From positions 1 through 64,000 of the forward strand of contig JAVSML010024009.1 in assembly GCA_038503035.1 (NCBI GenBank): a stretch of DNA of 64,000 nucleotides, given 5' to 3'. A program made the translations under genes and the position numbers. Positions 1 to 11,620 of this stretch are shown piece by piece (the stretch's first letter is position 1; each line of letters begins with the position of its first letter). The notes below the pieces were generated by a model, which saw nothing but the letters and a program-made list of their open reading frames with translations, had not been told where the DNA came from and did not search any database. Origin of the DNA: Crocodylus rhombifer (lineage: Eukaryota > Chordata > Crocodylia > Crocodylidae).

Positions 1-869
1 GGGGGGGTTTTTTTATAATTAATTTGACCTTCATCTTCATATGGTAATTAGCAAACATTTATAGCAATATTAAAAGAGGCTGTGTTCATTACACAGCCTC
101 ACTTTTTATATTAGCTAATAGAGGCAGAATGAAAACAATGTAGTCAAGGCTATGCCCTTGCATAAATACTCACTTGGAGGACCAACAAAATATACACGGT
201 AAATAGCTGCAGGCAAAGTCGTTACTTCTTTTATTAGTTTAAATTCTGGTCAACTGCTTAGAAGGAGATCTCCTCAAAACATGCACCAAGACTAAAGGAA
301 GAGCAGAAGGTTAGGCGTCTACAGCAGTGGTTCTTCCTGACAGCAAACAGATGGGCAGACCCACGGGCCATAGCAGAACAGTCGAGCGCCAAGTTTTCCA
401 GTGAATCCCAAATTTCTCGTATCCTACCAGAGCACCTGAAGTCAGAGCTTCCTTATAATCAGCCCCTTCCACATGCTATAGACTTACTACGGGAGGGAGT
501 CCCTGCTCTGAAAGACCAGCCAAAGGAGGGAGAGGAAGGAGGCACCACTGACATTATGCGGAGAAGGACCCGAGGCACGGAGATATTGGACCAGGGCTCT
601 GCAGCGCTTCCAGGAACTGAAGCCCCACCTCCCAACACCAATCCAAACACCCTTCTCCCCTGTTTATCCCACACAAATATTATGCCAATGTATGATCGAC
701 ATCCCGCCAAGGCGAACCGGACTGAAGCTATCAATTTACACTTTTACTCAGCATCAAACATAACTGCTCGTAGGGAACTAAAACAGACACAGGGGAAAAA
801 AAAGTAAAAAATGAATAAAAAGCGCTTTATCAGAAGCAGCAGCACGTTAGGTCAACCCAGCTCCATAGC
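1..869. other. Unassigned non-coding DNA
   Basis: No gene is recognised. Open frames here are under 100 codons, overlap on opposite strands and show no domain. The segment opens with a G7/T7 tract and holds one short hairpin, listed separately. Probably intergenic or intronic DNA. Confidence 0.6.
76..100. repeat. Perfect short hairpin
   Basis: GAGGCTGTG (76-84) and CACAGCCTC (92-100) form a perfect 9-bp stem around a 7-base loop, followed by a T-rich stretch. In vertebrate DNA this is not a terminator. It could be a chance inverted repeat or the remains of a small fold-back element. Confidence 0.6.
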
Positions 870-988
870 GTCTGTATAGATGGCACGCTTCAGCAGGGCT
901 TTTTGGCGCTTTTATCTAAAGCCGAGTCAATCAGCTATTCGATTAAAGCGCAAAAAAAGCCCCACTAAAGTGCCTGATCTATACATAC
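870..988. repeat. Inverted-repeat (MITE-like) element
   Basis: The arm at 870-914 (starting GTCTGTATAGATGGCACG and running through GGGCTTTTTGGCGC) is repeated in inverted form at 944-988, where the reverse complement starts GTATGTATAGATCAGGCAC. The arms are about 45 bp with scattered mismatches and a 29-bp spacer. This is the shape of a miniature inverted-repeat transposon or of the core of a larger one. No coding capacity and no clear target duplication were seen, so the family is unassigned. Confidence 0.55.
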
Positions 989-1205
989 ATTGGGTGAGTC
1001 GAGTCCAACTAACGCGATGCCTCTTCTGGGCATGCGCTAGGCTCGGCACAGGGGCGCACAGAGTTTAAAGTAGAGCAGCATTTTTTCTCCCCACGTCTGC
1101 AAGCAGCCATATTGTATAATTTTCGGCAGCAGCATTTATACAGCTATATTAACAAAAGTAGAAAAGAACACAGCATGAACCTGGTGCGAAGCTCCCCGAA
1201 CCCAG

Positions 1206-1360
1206 CATCTAGTCCCACCTCAGCTACCAGTGAAGTTGGGTGACCTTGGATAAGTCGCCTCATCTCTTTCTGCCCCACTTTCCCACCTATAAAATGGCAA
1301 CCCTGACATGCACTGCCTTTGTATAGCTACTTAACAGCCAGGTAGCACATTGTGATATTT
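1206..1360 (+). repeat. MIR-type SINE relic
   Basis: The segment follows the MIR/CORE-SINE order: a GTTGGGTGACCTTGGATAAGT block matching the tRNA-derived part, then CCCACTTTCCCACC and TATAAAATGG, matching the conserved 'cagtttcctcatctgtaaaatgg' stretch of MIR. It is diverged and has no intact ends. MIR-type SINEs are ancient amniote relics spread by L2 LINE machinery. No function is implied. Confidence 0.65.
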
Positions 1361-2019
1361 CAGAGCAACATGTATAGGAGAGGCAAGATCACCATCACAT
1401 TGCTTATGTAAATTAATTTGTTTCCTGAATATAAATAGATCTACTTTCTGGGAACAACAGGTTGTGATCAATTCTATCATTAACTTCTCTAACGATATTA
1501 ACCCAAGATTTCCAATTTGGTTTTCTGAGTGTCTGAATAGTGTGACCCATGCTATTATCTGAAAGGACTCATTGATTCCCTGAAGTTGCTAACAGAATAC
1601 CTGATGTAACAATTTTTGTTTTGGTAAGTGTTCAGTGCTGCCCAAATGCAATGGGACTTGTGATAAGTGTCTCAGAACAATAGGATGACTTGAAACAAAG
1701 GATAAAAACAATCTAAATCAATAGGCACTCTTGCCCACACACTTCATTACTGCTCTAACACATTTCTGGGAGTAAAAAAAAAAAAAAAAAAAAAAAACAA
1801 CACACAAAAAACCCCAACAATTTCCTACATCTTGAATGCTGCTAACAAACAGCTATAGTTCTACAAACATACATTTCCTGTTCATGATGCAGCTTGACAG
1901 CACACAAGGGGGAGAAAACTAAGCAACTCATACACATCAGCGCTTTCATTAAATCATATGATCTAATGCGTGTCTAATCCAAGAGAGCTTTCTGTTTTAT
2001 TTACAACCTGCTTGCCAAC
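1361..2019. other. Unassigned AT-rich DNA with A24 tract
   Basis: Repeat-poor AT-rich sequence with no plausible exon. A pure A tract of 24 bases at 1774-1797 may mark the tail of a retroposed copy, but no recognisable body lies upstream of it. Confidence 0.5.
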
Positions 2020-2370
2020 AAAAAGGGAAAGTGATTTATGAATTGGAAAGGTGACGTAAAAATGCTAATGAGGTTGTTAAGTTGACAGCAGCTGGCAATA
2101 GCCAAATTATATCAGCCTTCAATAATTTGCATGCTATCAATGCCTTTGCTAAAACTATAGTGGACAAGAGATGGAGGGATGAGACTTTATTAGGGGCTCC
2201 TAAATGGGATTTTCAGCAGAGACCTAAGACATAAGGCACCCAAGTCCCAGTTAAATTTAAATAGGAGCTGCACATACTTATCTCCTTCAGGATCTTACAA
2301 ATTTCCCAGGCCCGTCTTACTGCCTCAAGCACAATATTGCTGTCTATTCTCTTGCCTGAGTCCAGCCTCA
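2020..2370. promoter_or_regulatory. Candidate conserved non-coding element
   Basis: An AT-rich, low-complexity-free block without repeats and with closely spaced motif-like words: GTGACGTAAA (CRE-like), CAGCTGGCAATAG (E-box-like), AATAATTTGCATGC (POU/homeobox-like) and AAATTTAAATAGG. Texture of this kind is common in deeply conserved vertebrate enhancers. Conservation cannot be measured from one sequence, so this is a guess from composition and motif density. Confidence 0.25.
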
Positions 2371-3189
2371 TTTTAAAACTGAGTGCACAAGGTTAAAGAA
2401 ATATATGTGCAGGTTAACTCGAGCAGTGGGATGTCCGATTGAGATTATGCTTACTAACCCTTTGACAGCATTTTATAAACTCATAATATTTGTATTCAAT
2501 ATGAACAGCCAGGCCCAGGAAAGGTTACATTCAGAATTCAACCCAAAAGAAACAAGCAGCTTCATGCATAAACACTACCCAACACTTCAAAGCAGTCTCT
2601 TCCCCCCCCCCCCCATGAGACTGTTTAAAAAAAAAAAATGCAGAATTGAGCCTGGAGATAGCAATGTACTGTAAATTTATCATAAAAGTAGGATGAAAAA
2701 ACCAGCTACCAGCTGTGAAGAATATTTACAACTGTAAATATTATATTTCAACCGTAGAGCGAGTAAATATTGCATTATGGAAATGCATGGTTTATCGATC
2801 AGCTGATCAGAACAGAGAAGAGAATATAATTTTGCAGCTTTCAGCAGCACGGTGTTTTGTAGACTGAGAATGCATTTCTGAGCTATTGACTTGGGTGAAC
2901 AACGACAGAGTCATCAACCCGCCAGTGAATGAACAAAATAGCTGATTTGCAACCCTGAGGAATATCTTGCCACAGTTTGATTTGATCCGAAAAGAAGATT
3001 TAAATAAGGAGAAGGAAAAAAAAAAACTAAAAAAGAACACAACAAGCGTAAGTTTTTTGCTTTAAGGCATATATTATGGGCATCACCCACTGTAGGGCTC
3101 CAGTCCAAACCAAAGGACTCTATGCAGGTGGATTCTTACACCCATTGAAGACATATGCCTAAACACAACCTTAATTAGGGGGGTTAATT
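2371..3189. other. Unassigned AT-rich DNA
   Basis: Contains a C13 run at 2602-2614, an A12 run at 2627-2638 and a 12-bp palindrome GATCAGCTGATC near 2797-2810. Short frames on the minus strand at 2807-3108 are rich in Phe/Ser read from A/T tracts and are not credible genes. Confidence 0.5.
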
Positions 3190-3400
3190 AGGGAACTTTG
3201 AGAAAAGTGATCAGAAGGCACCACCTATACACAATGTCAAATGTCGGCCAAGCTCTGCCGACAGTAGTTCTCCTCATATTAACCACAAACAGAAATTAAT
3301 CTTCAATTCTTTTTCCGGAAGATAGCAAAAGGAAAGCGCTAACCTATACCGGAAGATTAATGCAAATAGAACCATCTTGTTTTAAGACAAACTATCCGAC
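3190..3400. promoter_or_regulatory. Candidate regulatory block with octamer and ETS-like words
   Basis: Repeat-free block with TTCCGGAAGATA and CCGGAAGATTAATGCAAAT, combining an ETS-type CCGGAA core with an exact ATGCAAAT octamer (POU/OCT site), plus ATTAAT homeobox-like words. These are sequence matches only. No promoter architecture or adjacent exon was seen. Confidence 0.2.
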
Positions 3401-5059
3401 ACTTATTAAGACTAAGAGTCAGAGTAATTAAGAGCTTGTCCATAATCCAGAATTTTATGGCTCTAAATATCAGCCAAGTTGGCACTCCTACCAGCTTCCC
3501 TCAAAGCTACTGCATTATAAAACTTCAGTGGTACCAAAACACTGGGAAAAGAGGGTTTGAATACATCAATTAAAAAAAAAAAAAAAACACAAAAAACTAA
3601 CAACAAAAACCTCTCTCCTCAAGAATAAAAGGAACGAGATGCAACTTTATTTAAAATTACACTTACTGCATAGTCACCATGAGTAAAAATAGGTTAAGAA
3701 TTTGAGGTTCATTTATAAATTGGACCATGAAGGCAAAATACCCCGCAGTGGCATCTGCTGGACAAAGGGAAAGGGTCATGGCTCTGTGATACAGCTGAGT
3801 CAGACCCTGCTGCATACTTGTGCAAACCATCAATCTAAGTTCTGCGCTACCGCTAGGTTTTCCTACAAGGATTTTTAGTGGCTCTTAGCATGGTGCTTGT
3901 GGCCTTTTGCTGGCTCTCTGCAGAGGGAATGATTTAACCCCAAAATCCCAAGTTCCTCCTTGCACAGCACAGAGCTACACCTCGACACCAAGCAGCAAGC
4001 ACATGGGGTGCTTCCTTTACAAGACAAAGCAATGCTTTTGCAAGCTAAACCCGAGTAATCTCTAGGTAGACTTCTTTTATTAATTAAGAAAGATGGACAG
4101 AAAGAAAAAGGGGGCTGGGGGGAAGATCTTTCTATGTACAAACCTTTCCAGACAACTGAGACCTCAACAGGGACCCCTGACATGGCTCTCTCTTCTCTGC
4201 TTCACCCCAATGCACCATTTCTGAAGCGAGTGGCTTCCATTTTTCCATACAGGAACCCTCTTGTAGGTAAGCAATGTAGCAAGATGATATTTGCTGTGAC
4301 TTCTGGACTCCTGGGTTGAGCGCCCCTGCCCTCTTGCATTTCCCTCCCTCACTTTGTGGGATACCTGCCTGCAGGTTAAAATTATCAGCACGGCATGAGT
4401 TTGTACGTGGAACCTCAGAAAGCATACGGGACCCAATTCTTACTCTCCACCCCCTTGGGAACATGGCCACTAGAAGCGGCACAGCTACACGGATGCAAAA
4501 CTAGCATCAGATCCTAAAATCAAGCCTCAAAATTCAAGAGCATTTTGAGAACAAGCCATCCTGACTGTTTGCGTTGGCTGAGCGAACTAGTCCAGCAACC
4601 ACTGAAAGGTCTGTCAGGCAAGGAACCAGCAGATGGACACCCAACCTTGCAAAGGGGCTAAAGCAGTAACTGGAAAGCCAGTAAGAGGCATTATCTCTCA
4701 GCCGGCAGAACAGCTTAAGGCACAACTGCAAAAAGCTGCCCACGTGGAATTTAATTTTTGGCTTAATAATTCTTTTCTCCATGCACGGATGTTTCAAATC
4801 CCATTTTCGCTGCAGACAGCCGCACCTAATCAGCAAGCTCTATGGTAGTTATATAGTATTGTGAGAAAAGGGTGTCATTGTCCAGCCAGGCCTAGTTCAT
4901 CCTCTACATGGCTCAGACCCACCGAGTACAACAAGACAGGCCCCTTGCTTTGTATTCTTTACCTCTCTCCAACGACCGGCCTTTTTGCCTGGTAGAATAG
5001 GAGTCACGACTCCAAAAAATTAGAAGATCCCTGATGCACGTACAAGCTGCACTGAGGCT
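3401..5059. other. Unassigned non-coding DNA
   Basis: No recognisable gene or repeat body. An A16 tract lies at 3572-3587. Overlapping frames on both strands around 3875-4504 and 4534-4848 run to 116 codons, but none resembles a known domain and each has an equally long frame opposite it, as expected for chance openings in unselected DNA. Confidence 0.5.
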
Positions 5060-5165
5060 ATATGCCTACACAGCAGATGCCTGCATATGACAATTCTGGC
5101 CATGGTCTTTGTGCCTCAGTTTATTCATCTGTAAAAACAGAAATAATACCTGCCTATGGTGCCTC
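5060..5165 (+). repeat. MIR-type SINE fragment
   Basis: GTGCCTCAGTTTATTCATCTGT followed by AAAAACAGAAATAATACCTGCC closely follows the most conserved MIR stretch (tgtgcctcagtttcctcatctgtaaaatggggataataatacctacc). Only this central part is recognisable. Confidence 0.7.
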
Positions 5166-6757
5166 AGATGACAGTCCCAAGGCTCAACCGTCTGCAAATG
5201 CTTCGACGTCCTTTGACGGCAGCATTGTGTTAAAAGAGATATTGACCCCAACACTTAAGCAAGAGCCCGAAGCCACCCAAAATCAGCCTTTCCACATAGA
5301 AAGCAAAAGTGGTTTGTAGTGCAAAGCTCCAGGCATTCAGAAAAATCCCACAAGCCACAGGATCCCAGACATTTCTAACACAGGCCTATTCTGGAAATGT
5401 AAACTCCTGCCAGTCAGCTCTAATCCATCTAAAGAAAAACCCATTACACTATGCAGGGTTCCTTGCTGTTTTTAAACACAGCAATAAAACCAGATTTCAA
5501 CTGAAAAAAAAAAACCTGAGCAAATTTGTTCACAGAGACATAAATGTTATGATCAACGCTAGCTTTAAATATGAAAGATACAGTTTGCATGAGAAGGATT
5601 ACAGAGACACATGAAGCTATGAAGCTCAGCACAATGTTCCCCCTTCGTAACCCCCTGCAAGCCTCCTCACTCGCAATAAATCTTGCTTTCAGGCAAGTCA
5701 CTGTCCCAATGGTGCTCAGAGTTAAATGTAAAATCACTAAGTATTTTCCATGCTTTTCACATTCACAAAGCACTCCAAAAACTGGTCTTCATCTCAGATT
5801 TTAACTTCTCCAAGCAGGCTGGTATCAGCTGCTTTCTGGGGAAGATTTTTCTAATGCTGAGCAGAGCAGCTGAGATTATAGCTATGCCATCCCCTCCTGA
5901 AAATTAATTTTCTACAGTTGTTAAGGAACTTGTAGCACTAGAAAAATGCCTCAGTTGACTGGGTACACATGTAGGTCGCCCGTAGGAAAGTGTGATTTCT
6001 GGAGCCGGATGCATTACACGATTTGATAGCATCAGAGAATAGCATTAGGTTTTTTGACTTCGTTTCAAAAGGTCAAACTCAAATATCCAGACCTAGAAGG
6101 CCGTTGAAACATGAAAGGCTGCATAAAAAGCAAAAATTAAAGTAAACGCCCCAGTTTCTCAAGCCTTCTCCCATCTTGTTAATTACTAGGCATATTTCAT
6201 TGAAGTTTTGCAAACAGAAGACAGATGAACCATGGATTAAAAAAAAAAAAAAAAAAAAAAAACACACACCACTTACATTTAGATGAGAAATGCCTTTAAA
6301 AAGAAGGATTTCTTTCAGTTAAAACCAAGCTGGATGGCAGCATTCATTTCACAGTTCAGAAAGAAAAAAACGTGACTACTTAGCACCGTGCAGAAGCACA
6401 CCAGCGTGGCAAAGGCAGTAGCAAAGGGACAGTCGCATGCAAAGCTGCTGCTGCTTTACAACGTTACCGACCGAGCTCCTGGATTTCTTTGGTCCTATAC
6501 CGATTAGGAGGAAAGCCAAATCAATGCCGCACTTGTTCATTTCCAGCGTTCGACAAGACGCTTGGTATCTCGTAAGGAAGATCTGGATTGCAGTAAAATG
6601 AAACCGACAGCCAAGGGCCTCGCACTCTCTGGACGATGAATCCTTTGGGCCTGAACCTTGCCCCCAACCGAAATCAAAGAGTTTTGCCACTGATTTTGGG
6701 AGCGGCTGGAACAGACCTCCAACGCAAGTCGATTTGGAGCTGGTAAATCTTCTAGCC
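5166..6757. other. Unassigned non-coding DNA
   Basis: No gene or repeat family recognised. Contains an A24 tract at 6239-6262 followed by (CA)3. A 204-codon minus-strand opening at 6376-6990 crosses into the transposon at 6758 and is judged spurious. Confidence 0.5.
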
Positions 6758-7037
6758 CAGCGCTTCTCAACCTGTGGGTCGCGACCCAAAAGTGGGTCAC
6801 GAGAAGATACCAAAGGGTCGCGAACAAACTTGAAAAGTGGATTCTCCTTTAAAGGAGACAAACGCGGGAAACCGTGGCTTTTCCCCCTTGCAGGGTGGCA
6901 GAGCTCCAGCCTGCAAGGGGCTGCACCCGTGCCCCGCGCGCAGGGGGTCAGCGGCGCAGGAGCGAGGGGCACTGGGTCAGGAGCGGCCATCGATGTTTAC
7001 AGATGGGTCCTGGTTCAAAAAAGGTTGAGAACCGCTG
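6758..7037. mobile_element. Non-autonomous hAT-like transposon (280 bp)
   Basis: The left end reads CAGCGCTTCTCAACCTGTGG. The right end, reverse-complemented, reads CAGCGGTTCTCAACCTTTTT, giving terminal inverted repeats of about 16 bp with one mismatch. The flanks are TTCTAGCC (6750-6757) and TTCTCGCC (7038-7045), an 8-bp target duplication with one mismatch. TIRs of the form CAGNGGTTCTCAACC and 8-bp duplications are standard for Charlie-type hAT elements. The body has GGGTCGCGACCC and ACCCCTTGCAGG-like GC-rich sequence and no transposase frame, so the copy depended on an autonomous relative for movement. Confidence 0.88.
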
Positions 7038-7045
7038 TTCTCGCC

Positions 7046-9689
7046 AATAAATACATGCATCCGTTTGAGTAGCTGGCTGACAGATCCATATCAAAGCCAA
7101 CGAGATGGGTTTACTTCCTTTAGAAACCAGGACGACGTTCTACGTGCGCTTCCAGCTCAGCCGAACCTGGTAGGTGTAATGCTCTTAGAAACCCGGTGCT
7201 GTAACAGTTTTGCCGCCTGTTGTTTAACAGGAGAGTGATGTTTCCATTTCCTTGAGAAAAGGCTGAGCTGAAAATGCAAGGTGAGGATGACACTAATGCT
7301 GTGGAGATTACTGGAAGGAAACAAAAGCCCACCCGTCAGACACTGAAGAGGGAACTCCCTCACAGCCAAATGATCAAAGCTCTCTGCTCTACTGAGCAAC
7401 AATTGCCTTGCAATAATAAAAGAATAAAATTAAATTAAAAACCCCAAAAAACTGAACATTAACAAGCGCCAGGCTTCTAGCAGGTTGTTCTCCCTCTTTA
7501 CGAGTGCCGGCCACAGACGCGAGTTCACTTCCGTCAGGGCCCGATTGCCCCTTGCGCCGGGTGCCAGCTTTAAGCCTAGGCACCGTTTTAAACCTGTTTG
7601 AGGGGCTTAAGGACTAAGTGGTACATAAGCCTTGTTCTTTGCATAGGGGGTGCATTTCAAACCCAATTAACAATGCTGGAAACCAGTCACCTCTATAGCT
7701 ACAAAAAAAGGCACCATCAGAGGGCAGGCTCAGTGTGGTCTTCCCCCCGCCTCAGGCCCTCCTCCCCTGCCCTTCAAGAAGCTGAATCTCTAGGAGGTGA
7801 AAAGGCCATGCCCTCTCCAAATCAGCCAGATCCTTGACCTCTTCACAAATACTGCCAATTAGTGCCAATTAGGATGTGCACACCAACCTACTCAGCCCTG
7901 GACTCAGCTCCCCTCCTTATTTCAGAGGAGGCAAGTGAGCATAAGACGGAAATGACCCTTGGGGTTGAAGTAGTGACCTGCAGATGAAAAGCCTGGCCTG
8001 TCACCCCCTCCCCTGCGGCTGATTGGTAATTTATTCTTCAATTTAACCCTTCCCATTTGACACAGTCCTTAAGAAGTCTTTGCATTAGCTTTGCTGGGGT
8101 TGGGGTAAAATCCCTAAGAACCCAAGCCACCAAGAGGCTACAAAAGCCAGGCTCTGATCTTTACCCTCACCGTGAAAGACAACTACTGAGGACACAGGAT
8201 TATTTAAATGAACAAAGTGCTGGGACCTTAGAACCACAGGACCGACACCTGCAAGATGCAGCTCCGTACCTCAAGCTTATACCGTTCAAGTGCAACCTTT
8301 CCAAAGTAAATAAATAAAAAATAATCCTGCCCCGTGCTCACGTTCACAAGCCAAATACGTCAACCAGGCTCCCAAAGCATTTAAAAAATGCATCATTTCA
8401 CAATAAACGTTGCAACTAAGCCCCCAATCCTGCAACTGCATCTGCCAGCTCACAGGCACACATGGGGGCAGCCCTGAATTGCGCAGGTTTTGAAGCAAGA
8501 CGCATTCGTGTGTTTATCAGCTGAGCAGAACCAGACAGAGAGACAATCTTTCATTTGAACCACTAAATAAAAAAAGCGTTGTGTTGTTGTTTGGTTTTGT
8601 TTTTTAACAAAGCCAACCAAACCCAGCTGCAGGCTTCTGACATTCTCCCCCACCTGGCACCTTGTAAATCAAACTGCTGAACTGTTAAATTTCTTTGCTA
8701 CATTTTTACAGAGAAATCCCAACATCTCAGATTTCTTTCCAAGTATTTCTCACTCTTGTCCATCTTACAGAGCTCATGGTTAGTGGGGGGAAAAAAACCC
8801 CACTCAGCTCTATTTTGTAGTAAAAAGGAAATTTGGCCTCTTCATTCTGCAAATGCGTATAGATGGGTAAGGGCAACTTTTTGGTTCTTTCACCAAAATT
8901 ACACAATGGTCTTTGACATGTTCTTTACCCATTACTGACAACTACTTTGGGTTGCTGCCGACTGTTACACCAAACAAACTATCCCGAATTAAAAAAAAAA
9001 AAATCTCATTCGTTTCCTCCCTTCCCCACCTCCAGACTATTGCTTACCCATCACTGTCCCTTGAGATGGGTCACAATAAAACTATGGATCATTTTGCAAA
9101 GGTGGAAGGAGCCAAACTCCCTTAGGCTGTCATGATGGAATGGTGATACACTTAGATGAAGTCTATTCAATTAACACCTATGTCTGATATAGAGCTTCCT
9201 TTCCCTACTCATAAAATCAGGCAAGAGACCACCAAATAAGAAGCACAGAAGTGAACTGTGGTTCTAGATGGCTCCACGGGATGTAGAAGCTCCTCTTGAA
9301 ATATAATTCTTTTTTTCCCCCTTGTCTAGCATAACAAATGACTCAGGGGAGGTCCACTTAGCCCCCTGCAGACTCTATTTACATTTTATGTTCGCAGTTT
9401 GCAAGCCATCTCCTTCCCTTGCCTGTCGGTTCTCAAGCCATTTCTCCCTGTGAGCATCACTTCTCATTTCACTTCCTGCTGCTCTTTACTGGGAACAGCC
9501 TGGAGGCCGTTACAGCCAGCTCACCGATAGGTTTCTGACCGCGTCTGTTCCAGCATCAACCACACAATCCTTGGTCAACACCTCATTGTTCACACTCCCA
9601 ACTTTGCGGGTAAGCCATCCTTTCCCACCCGGGCTCTATCCATACTCATTTACCATTCAGGTGTCCCCTGAGCACTCAATGCATTTCCA
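7046..9689. other. Unassigned non-coding DNA
   Basis: No convincing exon. Near 8420-8490 the words CCCCCAATCCTGCAACTGCATCTGCC resemble a common sauropsid interspersed repeat that I cannot name. Short A-runs occur near 8990. Otherwise nothing is recognised. Confidence 0.45.
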
Positions 9690-10020
9690 TTGATCTGAAC
9701 TGTATTAGCATGCTAAATTACCCAGCCTGTTCCCTGAAGTTCTGGATGGAGCTCTTTCATGGTTTCCTCCAGCACTATCACTTTATGATCATCAATTCAC
9801 ATGTCAGTTTCTTTTAATTGGATTTCATCCAACCAGAATTATAGCTGCCTCCCTATGAAAGAATAATGGGATTTTCCCCTCCAACAATGCCAGTGTCCCT
9901 ACAAAAAAAATAGAACTGTCACTCCATTAGCTATTAATTATCCAGGCCCGGTCCAGTGTTTCACTCTGTTCTTTAGATCTTACTCCTCTTCGCTGCAATT
10001 AACAGGAGTGATCCCGATGG
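9690..10020. promoter_or_regulatory. Candidate conserved non-coding element
   Basis: Repeat-free AT-rich block with ATTAGCATGCTAAATTA, TTTTAATTGGATTTC, TTAGCTATTAATTATCC and GCAATTAACAGGAG, a cluster of homeodomain-type TAATTA/TTAATT words over about 300 bp. Offered only as a candidate for cross-species comparison. Confidence 0.25.
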
Positions 10021-11429
10021 CTTTCAACTCGGAACTAAGGCACCAAACCAACGCGAGGAATAAATTTAGACATCAACAATGTCTCTCACCCCTAAACGCC
10101 ATAATAGGTAATTCTATATCCATTATTTCAGTGTTTAGTACGCTGACATTGGTGGGGGGGGGGGAAGTTCCTGAAGATGAAATGCAATTGCAGAGAGAAG
10201 CCAAATCTGGAACCTTTCCAGCTGTGTTGCTTTGTATTCCTCTGGAGAAAGAGAGAGATGAGTTAGACTGTCCATTAGCCCTCGCAGAGTTGGTTCTGGG
10301 CTGACTGCACAGTCTATTTCTGGTTCCAGCTCAGACTGAAATCTCATAAAAGCAGGCATTTCAAAAAAAAAAAAAGGAAAAATGGCTTTATGGCTGTAAT
10401 ACAAAGTGGACTCGGGCGACATCAGGTTTCTGTACCCATCCTCACCCCACCAAAGTCTCCCTTCGCTTTGAATACAGCGACACAAAATGTAACCATGAGT
10501 TTTTCTATTCGTGGAGCGAACTTAGGGTATGTGAGCTACTCCCCCCAAACTGCTCCTGTCCGGGCTCTTTCCTTATGGCAAAGGAAGTAACTAACTCCGC
10601 TTTCATCAAGGTGCAAACCACCCTGCTTTTACCAGCAAAAGAGTAGGCAAAGGGCCAACTACTACAAATGGCAAGAGACTCAGGTTTAGTTCTCAGTTTC
10701 TCACTTAATTCTGTCCCCATTCCTCCCTCCCTCCCTCCAGGCTGCAGCAGGCCCGCCACAACCACGATGTATTAAGTCTCTCAGGGGGTTCCCCAACCAG
10801 AAGCCGCATTGATCAAGGGGCGATAAGCAACTGAAGGCAAGACATTCACATCATGCCTTGAGCTGAAGGGGCCGAGCAGAATCCAGATACAGAAGCCTTG
10901 GAGAGAGAGAAACAAGCACCACAAATGCAGGAAACACCAACTACAACACTGAAAAGCACTGCAAGGAACGTGCACCTTGAACTAGCGTGCGCTTGGCCAA
11001 AGGCAAACCCGGTGGTATTTTCCATTTTGGACCCGACTTTGGTGGTTACAAATATTCTCTTTGTAAGCGCGTAACCTTTTCGTGACTTATTTTCAGACAA
11101 TGGGGAGCATTAGCGGAGATTTATGTTTACTGCTAAGTTAAAGGTCAGGAATCGTGGCTTCCTCCCCCCACCCTGCCCGGACGCGATCTCTCCCCTGCTC
11201 CTTTTCTATCGAGAGACAGAGGCCATATAATCTGCTGTGCTTGTTTTCATACAAGAGCTGCTCTTAAGCGCTGCCCTGATGATTGCACAAGGGTAAGCAG
11301 ACAAAATCCAATCAAGTGACTCTACAGGACAAGACACATGACGAGACAGCCTGCTCGACTCCTACACTAATGTACACGCTAAAAGGAGCTTATGCAGAGA
11401 CTCGGTAAAGACTGCTTTGTTAGCAGAAC
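10021..11429. other. Unassigned non-coding DNA
   Basis: Includes a G10 run near 10154-10163, an A13 run near 10363 and a (CCTC)n tract at about 10721-10738. No exon is supported. Short frames on both strands are not credible. Confidence 0.45.
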
Positions 11430-11620
11430 ACTGGCAGCTCACACTGCAGTGCCTGTTCTCCATTAACCATCCATTTAAAACGATTTTGATTATTTTGAAA
11501 GTACTTGTGCTGCCCTTTGTCGAACCTCAGGGCTTGCTGTTAATTGTGCAGCCAAGTCCACGCTTACCTTGAATTTGAAAGCATATTAAGCTCGATTTTT
11601 ATTTAAAAACAGCCCTGCTT
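11430..11620. promoter_or_regulatory. Candidate conserved non-coding element
   Basis: Repeat-free block with TTAACCATCCATTTAAAACG, GATTTTGATTATTTTGAAAG, TGTTAATTGTGCAGCC and CATATTAAGC. Composition and motif density resemble a conserved enhancer. No direct proof is available from a single sequence. Confidence 0.22.

Noticed and set aside
1774..1797. A24 tract as a processed-pseudogene tail
   Set aside because: No gene-like body or target duplication could be recognised upstream of it.
6376..6990. 204-codon minus-strand open frame, the longest in the window
   Set aside because: It starts inside the hAT-like element and runs out into unique DNA, has no recognisable domain, and is overlapped by other frames. 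It is a chance opening helped by GC-rich transposon sequence.
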